DNA from: Sulfitobacter guttiformis
GTDB lineage: Bacteria; Pseudomonadota; Alphaproteobacteria; Rhodobacterales; Rhodobacteraceae
Direction of reading: 5' to 3'
Length of the DNA: 64,000 bases
Assembly (NCBI RefSeq): GCF_003610455.1
Contig: NZ_RAQK01000001.1
Location: 1,054,001 to 1,118,000 of the forward strand
The notes under the pieces are model-generated. The model was not told the origin of the DNA, ran no database searches, and saw only the letters and a list, made by a program, of their open reading frames with translations. Shown in pieces: positions 33,449-42,545 of the stretch. Position numbers and translations under genes: made by a program. Positions within the stretch are counted from its first letter, which is position 1. The number at the start of each line of letters is the position of its first letter.

Positions 33449-34513
33449 ATGTCAGTTTATTTACACGGTCTTTCGACCGCCCTCCCGCCCCATTGCCTCA
33501 CCCAGTCGGAGGTAAAGGAGCGCGCCGCAGTCATATTCAGTCAAAAGTACCCACAATTTGACCGACTCTCAAAAACCTTTGAAACCGCGGGTATCGACAG
33601 ACGATACTCGGTTGTGCCGATTGACTGGTTTTCCGCCGAACACGGATGGTCAGACCGCAACACCGCCTTCATAAGCGGCGCAAAGAGCATGTTTATAGCG
33701 GCCGCACAGCGCGCGCTCGAAGACGCGGGCTGGTCGGGTGCCGAGGTCGATTGCGTTGTTACAGTGACCTCCACAGGGATCGCGACACCTTCGTTAGAGG
33801 CACAGGTTTTCGGCGAAATGGGATTTCGCGAGGACATCATGCGGGTTCCAGTCTTCGGCCTTGGCTGTGCAGGGGGCGTATCGGGGTTATCGACAGCACA
33901 GATACTTGCTGCGGGGCGTCCGGGGTCCAAGGTTTTGCTGGTTGTGGTAGAGGCATGCTCCCTTTCCTTCCGCGCAGACCGCCTGCAAAATGCGGATATC
34001 ATCGCAACCGTTCTATTTGGTGATGGATCTGCTGCCGCGTGTATTTGTACCGATTTGCCTGCGGCGGGGAATGTTGTAACGCTGGGGCGGGGTCACCAAA
34101 AAATCTGGCCGGATACACTCGATATCATGGGCTGGGATGTAGACGAGGCAGGATTCGGTGTGGTATTTGACCGCTCTATTCCCGCGTTTGTTTCGGCAGA
34201 ATTCGCGGTAGCCACAAAGGGCGCCCTCGAAGCAGCAGATCTCGATCATGTTCAAATTGACCGCTACGTCTGTCACCCGGGCGGTGCAAAAGTAGTAGAC
34301 GCTATAGAAGACGCACTTCACCTTGAGCATGGATCCCTCGATGCCGAGCGGGACACACTGCGCACTACGGGAAACATGTCGGCCCCCACCGTCATGTTTG
34401 TGATAAAGGCCGTTTTGCAAGCAGGCCACACGGGCCAGATGATGTCATGTGCTCTGGGTCCAGGATTCACTGCATCCTTCCTTCCCTTTCAGGTCAGCGC
34501 GCAGGCCGCATGA
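33449..34513 (+). CDS. Type III polyketide synthase (chalcone/stilbene synthase-like)
   Basis: The 354-residue protein shows the thiolase-fold Cys-His-Asn triad of type III PKSs: Cys140 in FGLGCAGGVSGL, His276 in YVCHPGGAKVV and Asn309 in TTGNMSAPT. The N-terminal KS half and the C-terminal half ending LGPGFTASF are complete. These enzymes condense a CoA starter with malonyl-CoA into alkylpyrones or alkylresorcinols. The start ATG 33449 has AAAAGG seven bases before it. Its stop overlaps the ATG of an isoprenylcysteine-methyltransferase-like gene (ATGA), like the Bacillus bpsA-bpsB pair, whose methyltransferase O-methylates pyrones. The product here is not determinable from sequence. Confidence 0.88.
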   Translation: MSVYLHGLSTALPPHCLTQSEVKERAAVIFSQKYPQFDRLSKTFETAGIDRRYSVVPIDWFSAEHGWSDRNTAFISGAKSMFIAAAQRALEDAGWSGAEVDCVVTVTSTGIATPSLEAQVFGEMGFREDIMRVPVFGLGCAGGVSGLSTAQILAAGRPGSKVLLVVVEACSLSFRADRLQNADIIATVLFGDGSAAACICTDLPAAGNVVTLGRGHQKIWPDTLDIMGWDVDEAGFGVVFDRSIPAFVSAEFAVATKGALEAADLDHVQIDRYVCHPGGAKVVDAIEDALHLEHGSLDAERDTLRTTGNMSAPTVMFVIKAVLQAGHTGQMMSCALGPGFTASFLPFQVSAQAA

Positions 34514-35010
34514 TGCAAACAGCAACCTTTCTGTTTCTCGCCTTCATCATTATCCAGCGCCTTAGCGAACTGGTTATTGCAAAACGAAACACCGCAAAGC
34601 TCCTGCCCAAAGGGGCTTATGAGGTTGGGGCCGCACATTATCCGGTAATGGTTGCGATGCACACTGCATGGATCACCTGTTTGGTAGTTTTCGGATATGA
34701 CGAGGCGGTAGACTTGACTTGGCTCGGTGCTTTTGCAGTTCTGCAAGTATTGCGCCTTTGGATATTGGGCAGTCTGGGCAGACGCTGGACCACTCGGATC
34801 ATTGTCCTCGAAGGACCGCTCGTTGTCCGGGGTCCTTTCAAGTATTTTGCTCATCCCAACTACATGCTTGTCGTGGCCGAGATCATCGTGGCACCAATGG
34901 TAATTGGGCTTGGCTGGGTTGCGGTGATATTCACAATACTCAATGCAGCTATGTTGTGGGTCCGGATCCGGATCGAGCACAACGCTTTGGCCCCATTCAG
35001 AGCGACGTAG
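34510..35010 (+). CDS. Isoprenylcysteine carboxyl methyltransferase family protein
   Basis: The 166-residue membrane protein has about four hydrophobic helices and the ICMT-family C-terminal signature GPFKYFAHPNYMLVVAEI near residues 110-127 and RIRIEHNAL near 155-163, which form the S-adenosylmethionine site. The start ATG overlaps the polyketide synthase stop. By analogy with BpsB it probably methylates the polyketide product, since bacteria lack prenylated CaaX proteins. The third gene starts two bases after its stop. The protein appears complete. Confidence 0.82.
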   Translation: MMQTATFLFLAFIIIQRLSELVIAKRNTAKLLPKGAYEVGAAHYPVMVAMHTAWITCLVVFGYDEAVDLTWLGAFAVLQVLRLWILGSLGRRWTTRIIVLEGPLVVRGPFKYFAHPNYMLVVAEIIVAPMVIGLGWVAVIFTILNAAMLWVRIRIEHNALAPFRAT

Positions 35011-35012
35011 AA

Positions 35013-35687
35013 GTGTTTTCGGGAATCGGTTTTGGTGCGCAAAAGATTGGATTGGCGGCACTGACATTTCCCAAGATCGTAGCCACATTCATTTTGGTCC
35101 TGACCATTTTGATTGGCGCAAGCGTTCCCCGCGTCACATTCGACGATGACATCCACCGTGTGTTCTTGTCTGACAGCCCCCTTTCAGATGCCCAGCGCGC
35201 GTATGAAAAGGACCAGTCTCCGCCGCTCGGCACCGTCTTAATACTGGTAAAAGCCGAACACGCTTTCACTGCGCCCCAGATGTCGGATCTGCGCGATCTT
35301 ACGCTCGATCTGGAATTTCTGGAGGGTGTAGCAGCAGTTGCTTCTCCTTTTATCCTACGTTCGCCACCGGAAGCGGATGCCCCTTCGGGCAAGCCTCTTT
35401 TCACGTACGAAATTCCGGATGATTTCGGTACTGACCTGACCGCCTTCAAGGAAATAAACACCGGCCTTCCGACATTTCTCGACAATTCGCTGACAGACTG
35501 TAATATCGGCATCCCCAATTCAGCAGCTACACTATATCCACAAACTTCGGAAAATTCGCCGACTTTTGGCCTGCGATCTAAACATAATCACAGGGCAAAA
35601 GTGCTCCTGTTCGAAACCTTACAGCCGGTGCAACTCCGGAAGAAATGCAATTCCAAAATATTTGACACGGATTTTTCTTACCGCTAG
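35013..35687 (+). pseudogene. Truncated RND/MMPL-type exporter (N-terminal part only)
   Basis: From a GTG start at 35013, directly after the methyltransferase gene, a 224-codon frame reads KIGLAALTFPKIVATFILVLTILIG (first transmembrane helix near residues 20-35), then FDDDIHRVFLSDSP and the start of a periplasmic porter domain. Family members have about 750-850 residues and twelve helices. After about residue 160 (INTGLPTFLDNSLT) the sequence stops resembling the family, and its last codons coincide with the thi promoter. The gene is therefore cut off at its 3' end, probably by the rearrangement that put the thiamine operon here. It would have been the exporter of the polyketide product. Confidence 0.65.
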
Positions 35688-35690
35688 ACG
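35662..35690 (+). promoter_or_regulatory. Promoter of the thiamine operon
   Basis: TTGACA at 35662-35667, a 17-base spacer and TAGACG at 35685-35690 form a sigma70-type promoter. Transcription would start near 35697, at the 5' edge of the TPP riboswitch. Confidence 0.7.
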
Positions 35691-35696
35691 TGGTGC

Positions 35697-35780
35697 ATCC
35701 GTTGGGGTGCCTGACAAGGCTGAGAGGCGAAAGCTGACCCATCGAACCTGATCCGGGTCATTCCGGCGTAGGGAACGGAG
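35697..35780 (+). promoter_or_regulatory. TPP riboswitch (THI element)
   Basis: The aptamer has the conserved parts: GGGGTGCC near 35704-35711, GGCTGAGA at 35718-35725, ACCCATCGAACCTGATCCGGGT near 35737-35758 and the closing GTAGGGAACGGA near 35769-35780. CCGTT and AACGG form P1. It should repress the operon when thiamine pyrophosphate is plentiful. A GGCATTAATGCC palindrome (35789-35800) and a CCCTCC anti-Shine-Dalgarno-like run (35807-35812) lie between it and thiD and could be the expression platform. Confidence 0.95.
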
Positions 35781-35854
35781 TAAAGCTTTGGCATTAATGC
35801 CATATTTCCCTCCTGTTTTCTATGCTGCTGGCCCTTTTGCAAAATGGGGCTGCT

Positions 35855-36670
35855 ATGTTTTCTCAGGCACTAACGATTGCGGGCTCCGACAGTGGTGGCG
35901 GCGCGGGCATTCAGGCCGATCTCAAGACTTTCAGCGCTTTAGGCGTTTATGGCGCCAGTGTGATCACGGCAGTGACTGCGCAAAATACCCGTGCGGTCAC
36001 AGCCGTCGAAACGCTGTCCCCTGTCATGATTTGCGCCCAGATAGATGCAGTCCTTGGCGATCTAGCGATAGCAGCGGTAAAAATCGGCATGCTGGGCGAT
36101 GCGGACGCGATTGATGCTGTGGCAGGCAGGCTTGCCAATAGCGCGGTGCCGATTGTCCTTGATCCTGTGATGGTCGCTAAGTCGGGTGATGTCCTTTTGG
36201 CAGTAGAGGCTGTCGATAGCTTGCGCGCGCGCATGGTGCCTTTGGCCACACTATTGACCCCGAACTTGCCGGAGGCCGCATGCCTGCTGGGAACAGACGA
36301 AGCGGTGGACGAGTATCAAATGCTGGAACAAGGACGTACGCTTCTAGCCCTTGGACCCCGTGCGGTTTTGATGAAGGGGGGGCATACCAGCGGCAAAAAT
36401 TGCGTTGATTTGTTGATTACGAAAGATGATGTGATCAGGCTGTCAGCTCCACGGCACGCCACACGCAATACACATGGCACGGGCTGCACGCTGTCAGCGG
36501 CGGTTGCCGCAGGGCTCGCGCGCGGGATGCCCCTGCCAGACGCCGTCAGGAAGGCCCATGCCTATCTGCAGGCAGCCATTGCGGCTGCGGATCTGCTGGA
36601 CGTTGGCAATGGCCATGGCCCTGTCCATCACTTCCATGCGCTTTGGACCTGTGAAGGTTTCCCGCAATGA
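35855..36670 (+). CDS. thiD: Hydroxymethylpyrimidine/phosphomethylpyrimidine kinase
   Basis: ThiD phosphorylates HMP and then HMP-P to HMP-PP for thiamine synthesis. The 271-residue protein starts [22 protein letters not shown] and has the ribokinase-like anion-hole motif [10 protein letters not shown] near residues 207-216, with the catalytic Cys/Thr-Gly stretch. The start at 35855 is preferred over 35822 because GGGG lies six bases upstream. It is the first gene after the TPP riboswitch and overlaps thiO by four bases. Confidence 0.93.
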   Translation: MFSQALTIAGSDSGGGAGIQADLKTFSALGVYGASVITAVTAQNTRAVTAVETLSPVMICAQIDAVLGDLAIAAVKIGMLGDADAIDAVAGRLANSAVPIVLDPVMVAKSGDVLLAVEAVDSLRARMVPLATLLTPNLPEAACLLGTDEAVDEYQMLEQGRTLLALGPRAVLMKGGHTSGKNCVDLLITKDDVIRLSAPRHATRNTHGTGCTLSAAVAAGLARGMPLPDAVRKAHAYLQAAIAAADLLDVGNGHGPVHHFHALWTCEGFPQ

Positions 36671-37647
36671 CAGATGTAACCATCCTTGGCGCTGGCGTAG
36701 CAGGTTTGTGGGCCGCACGGTCATGCCTTTTGCGCGGTATTCGCCCAAGATTGCTGGACCGGACCGGCGCGGCAGGGCGGCATAGCTGTTCGTGGTGGGC
36801 GGGCGGAATGCTTGCTCCGGAATGCGAAGGAGCCACGGCAGAGCCGCCCGTAATGCGCCACGGACGGTTAGCAGCATCACTGTGGCAGGGCGTCACAAAT
36901 GTTTATAAACGTGGTACACTGGTCCTTGCACCCGACAGGGACCGTGCCGAATTGGGCCGTTTCGCCGCGCGCACCAGCGGCCATACGGTCTGCGACGCAG
37001 CCGCAATTGCATCTCTCGAACCTGATCTGGAAGGCTGCCATAAACGTGGGCTTTTCTTTGAGGGCGAGGCACATCTGGACCCGCGACAGGCCCTCACTGA
37101 TTTAGCCGACAGCCTCGAAGCATCGGGCGTTCGCGTCGAGATTGCCGATCTGCACCCGCGGGACATTACCGGACTGATAATTGATTGTCGCGGGCTGGCG
37201 GCCGCTGAGAGTCTGGATGGCTTGCGTGGCGTGCGCGGAGAGATGATCATTCTGCAAACGGACGAAGTTACGCTGAACCGCCCTGTACGCCTGCTGCATC
37301 CGCGCCATCCCCTTTATGTGGTTCCGCGTGCCGGTGGATTGTTCATGCTGGGCGCCACCCAAATCGAGAGCGAGGCACGCGGCCCCATAACAACACGATC
37401 GGCGCTGGAGTTATTATCAGCAGCCTATGCCCTAGATCCACGATTTGCCGAAGCCGCGATCGTCGAAACAGGGGCGGATCTGCGACCGGCCTTCTCCGAC
37501 AACGTGCCACGTGTCGTGCGACGCGGCCAAGTTTTGCACCTCAACGGGTTGTTTCGACACGGCTACTTAATGGCACCTGCATTGGCTGAACAGGCGGCAG
37601 AATTTCTTTTAACTGGTGTAAGGGGAGACCTATTCCATGAAGATTGA
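36667..37647 (+). CDS. thiO: Glycine oxidase ThiO
   Basis: ThiO is a FAD-dependent glycine oxidase that makes the dehydroglycine used for thiazole. The 326-residue protein opens with the dinucleotide-binding [10 protein letters not shown] motif at residues 8-17, the DRTG acidic end of the second strand near 36-39 and the DAO-family C-terminal region. Its presence, with no thiH in the operon, points to the oxygen-dependent route. The start ATG overlaps the thiD stop and its end overlaps thiS by 11 bases. Confidence 0.85.
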   Translation: MTDVTILGAGVAGLWAARSCLLRGIRPRLLDRTGAAGRHSCSWWAGGMLAPECEGATAEPPVMRHGRLAASLWQGVTNVYKRGTLVLAPDRDRAELGRFAARTSGHTVCDAAAIASLEPDLEGCHKRGLFFEGEAHLDPRQALTDLADSLEASGVRVEIADLHPRDITGLIIDCRGLAAAESLDGLRGVRGEMIILQTDEVTLNRPVRLLHPRHPLYVVPRAGGLFMLGATQIESEARGPITTRSALELLSAAYALDPRFAEAAIVETGADLRPAFSDNVPRVVRRGQVLHLNGLFRHGYLMAPALAEQAAEFLLTGVRGDLFHED

Positions 37648-37834
37648 AGTGAACGGTGAAGTCCGCGAGATCGCGTCAAATAATCTGGATACTGCACTTG
37701 CCGAGCTGGGTTGGGGCGAAGCGCGGGTGGCGACAGCCTTGAACGGCAGCTTTGTGCCCGCCGCCATGCGCGCGACGGCCGCGCTGTCGAACGGTGACCG
37801 TCTCGAAGTTTTAACTGCAATGCAGGGGGGCTGA
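37637..37834 (+). CDS. thiS: Sulfur carrier protein ThiS
   Basis: ThiS is a 65-residue ubiquitin-like carrier whose C-terminal Gly-Gly becomes a thiocarboxylate. The protein begins [12 protein letters not shown] and ends in the required GG (AMQGG). It overlaps thiO by 11 bases and precedes thiG by three bases. Confidence 0.93.
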   Translation: MKIEVNGEVREIASNNLDTALAELGWGEARVATALNGSFVPAAMRATAALSNGDRLEVLTAMQGG

Positions 37835-37837
37835 GAC

Positions 37838-38599
37838 ATGCGCGACTTTTACGGCGTCACCCTACAAACCCCGATGATGTTGGGCACCGCACGCTATCCC
37901 TCGCCCAGCGTGATGGAGGCCGCCTTTATAAGCAGCGGCGCATCCGTCGCCACGGTATCGTTGCGCCGCGAGCGCGGTGCAGGGCAGGCTTTTTGGGACA
38001 TGGTACGAGGGCTGGGTGTGCATCTGCTGCCCAATACTGCAGGTTGCCATTCTGCGCGCGAAGCAATCACCACAGCGCAGATGGCAAGGGAATATTTCCA
38101 AACCGACTGGATCAAACTGGAAGTTATCGGCCACGCCGATACCTTACAACCTGATCCTTTCGGGCTGGTGGAGGCGGCAGAAGCGCTCTGCGCTGACGGC
38201 TTCAACGTATTCCCCTACACCACCGAGGATCAGGTACTGGCGTCGCGTCTGGTGGAGGCAGGTTGCCGCGTACTCATGCCATGGGGCGCACCAATCGGAT
38301 CGGGAATGGGGCTGAACAATATCCATGGGTTACGCACGCTGCGCGCTGCGTTTCCCGATGTCGCGATGGTGATTGATGCGGGTCTTGGCCTTCCCAGCCA
38401 TGCGGCACAGGCCATGGAGCTGGGATTTGACGCAGTACTGCTCAATACAGCAGTGGCCGAAGCGGACGATCCTGTCGCGATGGCCCGCGCCTTTGGACTG
38501 GCAGCACAGGCGGGCGCGTTGGCTGCCACCGCCGGTCCCATGGGCCAACGCGATATGGCCGCACCCTCGACCCCTCTGATCGGAAAGGCATGGCTATGA
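37838..38599 (+). CDS. thiG: Thiazole synthase
   Basis: ThiG joins 1-deoxy-D-xylulose 5-phosphate, dehydroglycine and ThiS thiocarboxylate into the thiazole phosphate. The 253-residue TIM-barrel protein has the Schiff-base lysine in WIKLEVIG near residues 90-97, then [11 protein letters not shown] near 127-137 and [15 protein letters not shown] near 147-161. The start follows thiS by three bases, and its stop overlaps the thiE start. Confidence 0.95.
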   Translation: MRDFYGVTLQTPMMLGTARYPSPSVMEAAFISSGASVATVSLRRERGAGQAFWDMVRGLGVHLLPNTAGCHSAREAITTAQMAREYFQTDWIKLEVIGHADTLQPDPFGLVEAAEALCADGFNVFPYTTEDQVLASRLVEAGCRVLMPWGAPIGSGMGLNNIHGLRTLRAAFPDVAMVIDAGLGLPSHAAQAMELGFDAVLLNTAVAEADDPVAMARAFGLAAQAGALAATAGPMGQRDMAAPSTPLIGKAWL

Positions 38600-39192
38600 C
38601 GCTACCGCGCTTCTATCCCGTTTTTGACAGTGCTGACTGGATTGCTCGCGCCGTACCCCTCGGAGTGCGGCTGGTGCAATTGCGCATGAAAGACCAGCCC
38701 GATGATACTTTGCGCGCACAGATCATTGAGGCGCTGAGCCTGTGCCGGCGCCACGGGGCCGCGCTGGTTGTCAACGACCACTGGCAACAGGCGATTGATC
38801 TGGGCGCTGACTGGCTGCATCTAGGGCAGGAAGATCTGGACACTGCAGATATGGCCGCGATCCGCCGCGCAGGTCTTAAAGTGGGGGTATCTACCCATGA
38901 CCATGCGGAGCTGGATCGTGCGCTCTCGCTGGCGCCCGACTATATCGCTCTTGGCCCCGTATATCCCACAATCCTCAAAAAGATGAAATGGACCGAGCAA
39001 GGACTTGACCGGCTGACAGAATGGAAAGGCTTGATAGGGGATATACCGCTTTGTGCAATTGGCGGGATGTCAGTGGCGCGTGCTGCTGGTGCATTTGCCG
39101 CCGGTGCAGATACTGTTGCGGCGGTTACCGACATCACGCTCAATGCTGATCCCGATGCCCGTATAGCGGCATGGCTGGATGTGGCGGGATGA
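38596..39192 (+). CDS. thiE: Thiamine-phosphate synthase
   Basis: ThiE couples HMP-PP and thiazole phosphate into thiamine phosphate. The 198-residue protein has VQLRMKDQP near residues 22-30 (pyrophosphate site), [23 protein letters not shown] near 60-82, and the ALGPVYPT motif near 116-123. The start at 38596 (ATGA with the thiG stop) is chosen because GGAAAGG lies seven bases before it; an ATG six bases upstream is possible. It overlaps thiF by four bases. Confidence 0.92.
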   Translation: MTLPRFYPVFDSADWIARAVPLGVRLVQLRMKDQPDDTLRAQIIEALSLCRRHGAALVVNDHWQQAIDLGADWLHLGQEDLDTADMAAIRRAGLKVGVSTHDHAELDRALSLAPDYIALGPVYPTILKKMKWTEQGLDRLTEWKGLIGDIPLCAIGGMSVARAAGAFAAGADTVAAVTDITLNADPDARIAAWLDVAG

Positions 39193-40151
39193 ATCGCTAC
39201 GCACGCCAAATTGCGCTGTCGCAAGTTGGGCCCTCTGGTCAGGCGCGGCTGCGGGATGCCCATGTTTTGGTGGCGGGAGCAGGCGGCCTGGGTATGCCGG
39301 TGCTGCAATATCTGGTGGGCGCCGGCGTCGGCACGATCACACTAATCGACGGCGATTGTGTGGCGATTACAAACCTGCACCGCCAGCCGCTATACCGAAT
39401 GAGCGACGTCGGCCGCCCCAAAGTGGATGCCGCAGCACAAGCGATGAAGGCCCTGAACCCCGAGGTGACACTACACGCAATATGTGAATGGCTCACACCG
39501 CAGAATGCGCCGCTTCTGGTCGCTCAAGCGGATCTGATCATTGATTGTGCCGATACTTTCGCGGCGAGCTTTACGCTCTCGGATGCAGCCCATCCGTTAG
39601 GCAAGCCGTTGATCAGCGCCTCGGCTCTCGGGCTGTCAGGCTATGTGGGGGGATTTTGCGGACCGGCCCCCTCATTGCGGGCAGTCTTTCCTGATTTGCC
39701 CAGCAGTGCTGCCACGTGTGAGACAGCAGGAGTCCTTGGACCTGTCGTGGCCATAATCGGCGCGACACAGGCGCAGATGGCACTGGCGGTTTTGCTCGAA
39801 TTCTCACCTTCTCCGCTGGGTCAGATGATGATCGTTGACACTGCAAACTGGCGGATGTCCGGTTTTCGATTTGATGGCGCACCCGAGCCTGCCTCGCCTG
39901 CACCTTTCATCGCGCAAAGTCAGATCAGGCCTGAGGATTTCGTGATCGATCTGCGCACTGAAGCAGCCCTGCCCTTCAGTGCTGCGGCGTTGCACCTGTC
40001 CAGTCGGTCCCTGCACGATCTGGAACTACCCACGCCAGATACTCGCATTGTGCTGGCCTGCCGCACAGGCCTGCGCGCGCATCACGCCGCTGCCGATCTT
40101 CGTAAACGTTGGGCGGGTGATATTGCCCTTCTTGCCGTGACTGAAATTTAA
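39189..40151 (+). CDS. thiF: ThiF/MoeB-type adenylyltransferase with C-terminal rhodanese domain, zinc pair absent
   Basis: ThiF adenylates the ThiS C-terminus. The 320-residue protein has the nucleotide loop GAGGLG at 30-35, D55 and the N-L-H-R-Q motif at 62-66, the catalytic-type Cys177 in ATCETAGVLGPV and, at the C-terminus, a rhodanese-like domain with the CRTGLR active loop at 291-296. In E. coli ThiF and MoeB the segment before the catalytic cysteine carries a zinc-binding C-x-x-C, and a second pair follows later. Here the first pair is replaced by S-L-R-A at 162-165 and no second pair is seen. The start overlaps thiE. Confidence 0.85.
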   Translation: MNRYARQIALSQVGPSGQARLRDAHVLVAGAGGLGMPVLQYLVGAGVGTITLIDGDCVAITNLHRQPLYRMSDVGRPKVDAAAQAMKALNPEVTLHAICEWLTPQNAPLLVAQADLIIDCADTFAASFTLSDAAHPLGKPLISASALGLSGYVGGFCGPAPSLRAVFPDLPSSAATCETAGVLGPVVAIIGATQAQMALAVLLEFSPSPLGQMMIVDTANWRMSGFRFDGAPEPASPAPFIAQSQIRPEDFVIDLRTEAALPFSAAALHLSSRSLHDLELPTPDTRIVLACRTGLRAHHAAADLRKRWAGDIALLAVTEI

Positions 40152-40168
40152 TATCCCTGGAGTACCCA

Positions 40169-41116
40169 ATGAAACATTTTCTAGCAGCCCTCACCCTAAC
40201 CCTTACGACGACGCCTGCATTTGCGCAAGACAAGATGACCATTATGCTCGACTGGTTCGTAAACCCAAATCACGGGCCGATCATCATCGCGCAGGAAAAG
40301 GGCTACTTTGCGGAAGCAAACCTCGAGATAGAAGTAATCACGCCCGCTGATCCCAACGATCCACCGCGTATGGCCGCAGCAGGGCGCGTTGATCTTGCGG
40401 TAAGCTATCAACCCGAATTACACCTGAATGCTCGTGACGGTCTGGGGCTGGTTCGGGTCGGGACACTGATCGAGACACCGATGACATGCCTGGTCGTGCG
40501 TGGAGATGGCCCCGTGGAATCCGTGGCTGATCTGGCGGGTCGCAAGGTAGGGTTTGCCGTGGCGGGCCTCCAAGAGATGCTGTTGGACGCAATGCTGCTC
40601 CATAATGGCGTAGACCCTTCGGAGGTCGAGCAGATAAACATCGGTTGGTCTATTTCGCCCGCATTGATGTCGGGTCAGGTTGATGGAGTTATCGGCGCAT
40701 TCCGCAATTTCGAATTGAACCAGATGGACCTTGAAGGCATTGAGGGACGTTGTTTTTACCCCGAGGCCGAAGGTGTACCGTCTTATGACGAGTTGATCTA
40801 TGTTGCGCGCGCCGACACGCTTGAACCTGAAAAGATCGCTCGCTTCTTGCAGGCGACCGAACGCGCCGTCGCCGATATTCTGAATGATCCCCAAGGCATG
40901 GCAGAGGTGTTCTTTTCCACCAGTGCCGAGTTGCGCAATGAATTGAATGTGCGCGCATGGGCAGATACGTGGCCGCGTTTTGCCAGCCGGCCCGCTGCCG
41001 TTGATCATGGCCGGTATAACCGTTTCGAGGCCTTCTTGCTCGATCAGGGGAGTATCGATGCTTTGATACCGGCAAGCGATCTGGTTGTGGATGTGACCGC
41101 TGCGGTGCCAGAGTGA
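40169..41116 (+). CDS. thiY: ABC transporter substrate-binding protein for thiamine pyrimidine precursors (ThiY-like)
   Basis: The 315-residue protein has a signal peptide (residues 1-20, cleavage near TPAFA-QD) and the NMT1/THI5-like fold. The start of the mature part reads MTIMLDWFVNPNHGPI, the typical pyrimidine-binding region, followed by QPELHLNARDGL near residues 77-88. ThiY proteins bind formylaminopyrimidine salvaged from thiamine breakdown in the periplasm. It lies 17 bases after thiF, before tenA, thiZ and thiX. Confidence 0.87.
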   Translation: MKHFLAALTLTLTTTPAFAQDKMTIMLDWFVNPNHGPIIIAQEKGYFAEANLEIEVITPADPNDPPRMAAAGRVDLAVSYQPELHLNARDGLGLVRVGTLIETPMTCLVVRGDGPVESVADLAGRKVGFAVAGLQEMLLDAMLLHNGVDPSEVEQINIGWSISPALMSGQVDGVIGAFRNFELNQMDLEGIEGRCFYPEAEGVPSYDELIYVARADTLEPEKIARFLQATERAVADILNDPQGMAEVFFSTSAELRNELNVRAWADTWPRFASRPAAVDHGRYNRFEAFLLDQGSIDALIPASDLVVDVTAAVPE

Positions 41117-41796
41117 GCGCGCCGGATTATGGGGACACCTTCGCTGTTTGGCGAGCAGGTGCAGGTAACCTTTGGACCGATTACACCTGTCACGCCTTTG
41201 TCAAAGCTCTGGGGGAAGGCGTCCTGCCGCAAGCAAACTACCTCCATTATCTTCGGCAAGATTATGTATTCCTGATACACTTTGCCCGCGCATGGGCGCT
41301 GGCTGCAGCAAAAGCGGACACGTATGCCGAGATGGCTGCTGCCAGTGCAACAGTCTATGCGCTAATCCACATAGAGATGCCCCTCCATGTTCAAACCTGT
41401 GAGGCCCACGGCATTGACCGCGCGACCCTTGAGGCGACACCGGAGGCTGCGGGAAACCTGGCCTATACCCGCTACGTCCTCGAAGCCGGATACTCCGGTG
41501 ATTTCCTCGACCTTTTAGCGGCACTCGCACCCTGTGTACTCGGATATGGCGAAATCGGTCTGCGACTTAAGGGAACCACTGGCCCATATGCGCCATGGTG
41601 CGCTTCCTATGGCAGCGACGAATACCAAGCGTTGTGCCGCGACGTGGGCGCGCTATTGGACGGCGCAATGCATCGGCGTCTGGGTGGCGAATGGCGCGAT
41701 CTGCCGCGTGCCAAGTCCCTTCAGTCGCGATTTACCACAGCGACGCAGCTCGAGATCGGGTTCTGGGACATGGCACAGCATCCGGATAGAACATGA
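41113..41796 (+). CDS. tenA: Aminopyrimidine aminohydrolase TenA
   Basis: TenA hydrolyses aminopyrimidines from degraded thiamine to HMP. The 227-residue helical protein has the active-site cysteine in APCVLGYGEIG near residues 137-147, the conserved Y-L-R-Q-D-Y region near 46-51 and the C-terminal LEIGFWDMA with the conserved glutamate near 212-220. It overlaps thiY and thiZ by four bases each. Its place among transport genes supports a salvage role. Confidence 0.92.
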   Translation: MSAPDYGDTFAVWRAGAGNLWTDYTCHAFVKALGEGVLPQANYLHYLRQDYVFLIHFARAWALAAAKADTYAEMAAASATVYALIHIEMPLHVQTCEAHGIDRATLEATPEAAGNLAYTRYVLEAGYSGDFLDLLAALAPCVLGYGEIGLRLKGTTGPYAPWCASYGSDEYQALCRDVGALLDGAMHRRLGGEWRDLPRAKSLQSRFTTATQLEIGFWDMAQHPDRT

Positions 41797-42545
41797 GCGC
41801 ACCCGCAATCCGGATCAGCGGCAGGCTGCATACAGGCCCCAAGCAGCATATCGCGGACTTTGACATAACGTTGCCATCGCGATGTTGGAGCGTCCTGTTA
41901 GGCCCTTCGGGTGTTGGCAAAACATCGCTACTGCGATTGATCGCTGGCTTGCCCTGTGCGGCGAACTTGGTCGGTAAGATCACGGCAGCTGACGGCGCGC
42001 CGATCGCCTCCCACCGTGTCGCGATGATGGCGCAAGATGACCAATTGCTGCCTTGGGCCAGCGCACTGGACAACACGACGATTTGTACACGCCTGCGCGG
42101 AGAGAATGCGCAGAAAGAACGCGCGACAACCTTATTGGCACAAGTTGGCCTTTCAGGGTTGGAGCATCGGAAACCCGCGCAATTATCTGCCGGACAACGA
42201 CAGCGCGTGGCCTTGGCACGAACTCTTTATGAGGACCGCGATATCATTCTTCTAGATGAACCTTTTTCGGCTCTCGACGTAACGACCCGTCAAAGCGTGC
42301 AGGATCTTGCCGTGCGCCTTTTGGCTCGTCGCACTGTAGTTCTCATCTCGCATGATCCAGCAGAAGCCATTCGTCTGGCTGATGCTGCATGGCTGATCAC
42401 ACCTGCAGGTATTACATCCTGTGCCCTGCCTTCCACCACTATCCCGCGCAACGCCGCCGCCAAAGAAACGCTCGGTGCGCATGCAGCGCTTTTGAATCAC
42501 ATGCGCGTTTTATTCGCTGGAGAGACCCCCCGATGCGGCGCTTGA
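41793..42545 (+). CDS. thiZ: ABC transporter ATP-binding protein (ThiZ)
   Basis: The 250-residue ATPase powers the pyrimidine importer. Walker A is GPSGVGKTS near residues 33-41, the Q-loop QDDQLLPW near 80-87, the signature LSAGQRQRVALAR near 130-142, Walker B ILLDEPFSALD near 152-162, and the H-loop SHDP near 186-189. It overlaps tenA by four bases and thiX by 13 bases. Confidence 0.9.
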   Translation: MSAPAIRISGRLHTGPKQHIADFDITLPSRCWSVLLGPSGVGKTSLLRLIAGLPCAANLVGKITAADGAPIASHRVAMMAQDDQLLPWASALDNTTICTRLRGENAQKERATTLLAQVGLSGLEHRKPAQLSAGQRQRVALARTLYEDRDIILLDEPFSALDVTTRQSVQDLAVRLLARRTVVLISHDPAEAIRLADAAWLITPAGITSCALPSTTIPRNAAAKETLGAHAALLNHMRVLFAGETPRCGA

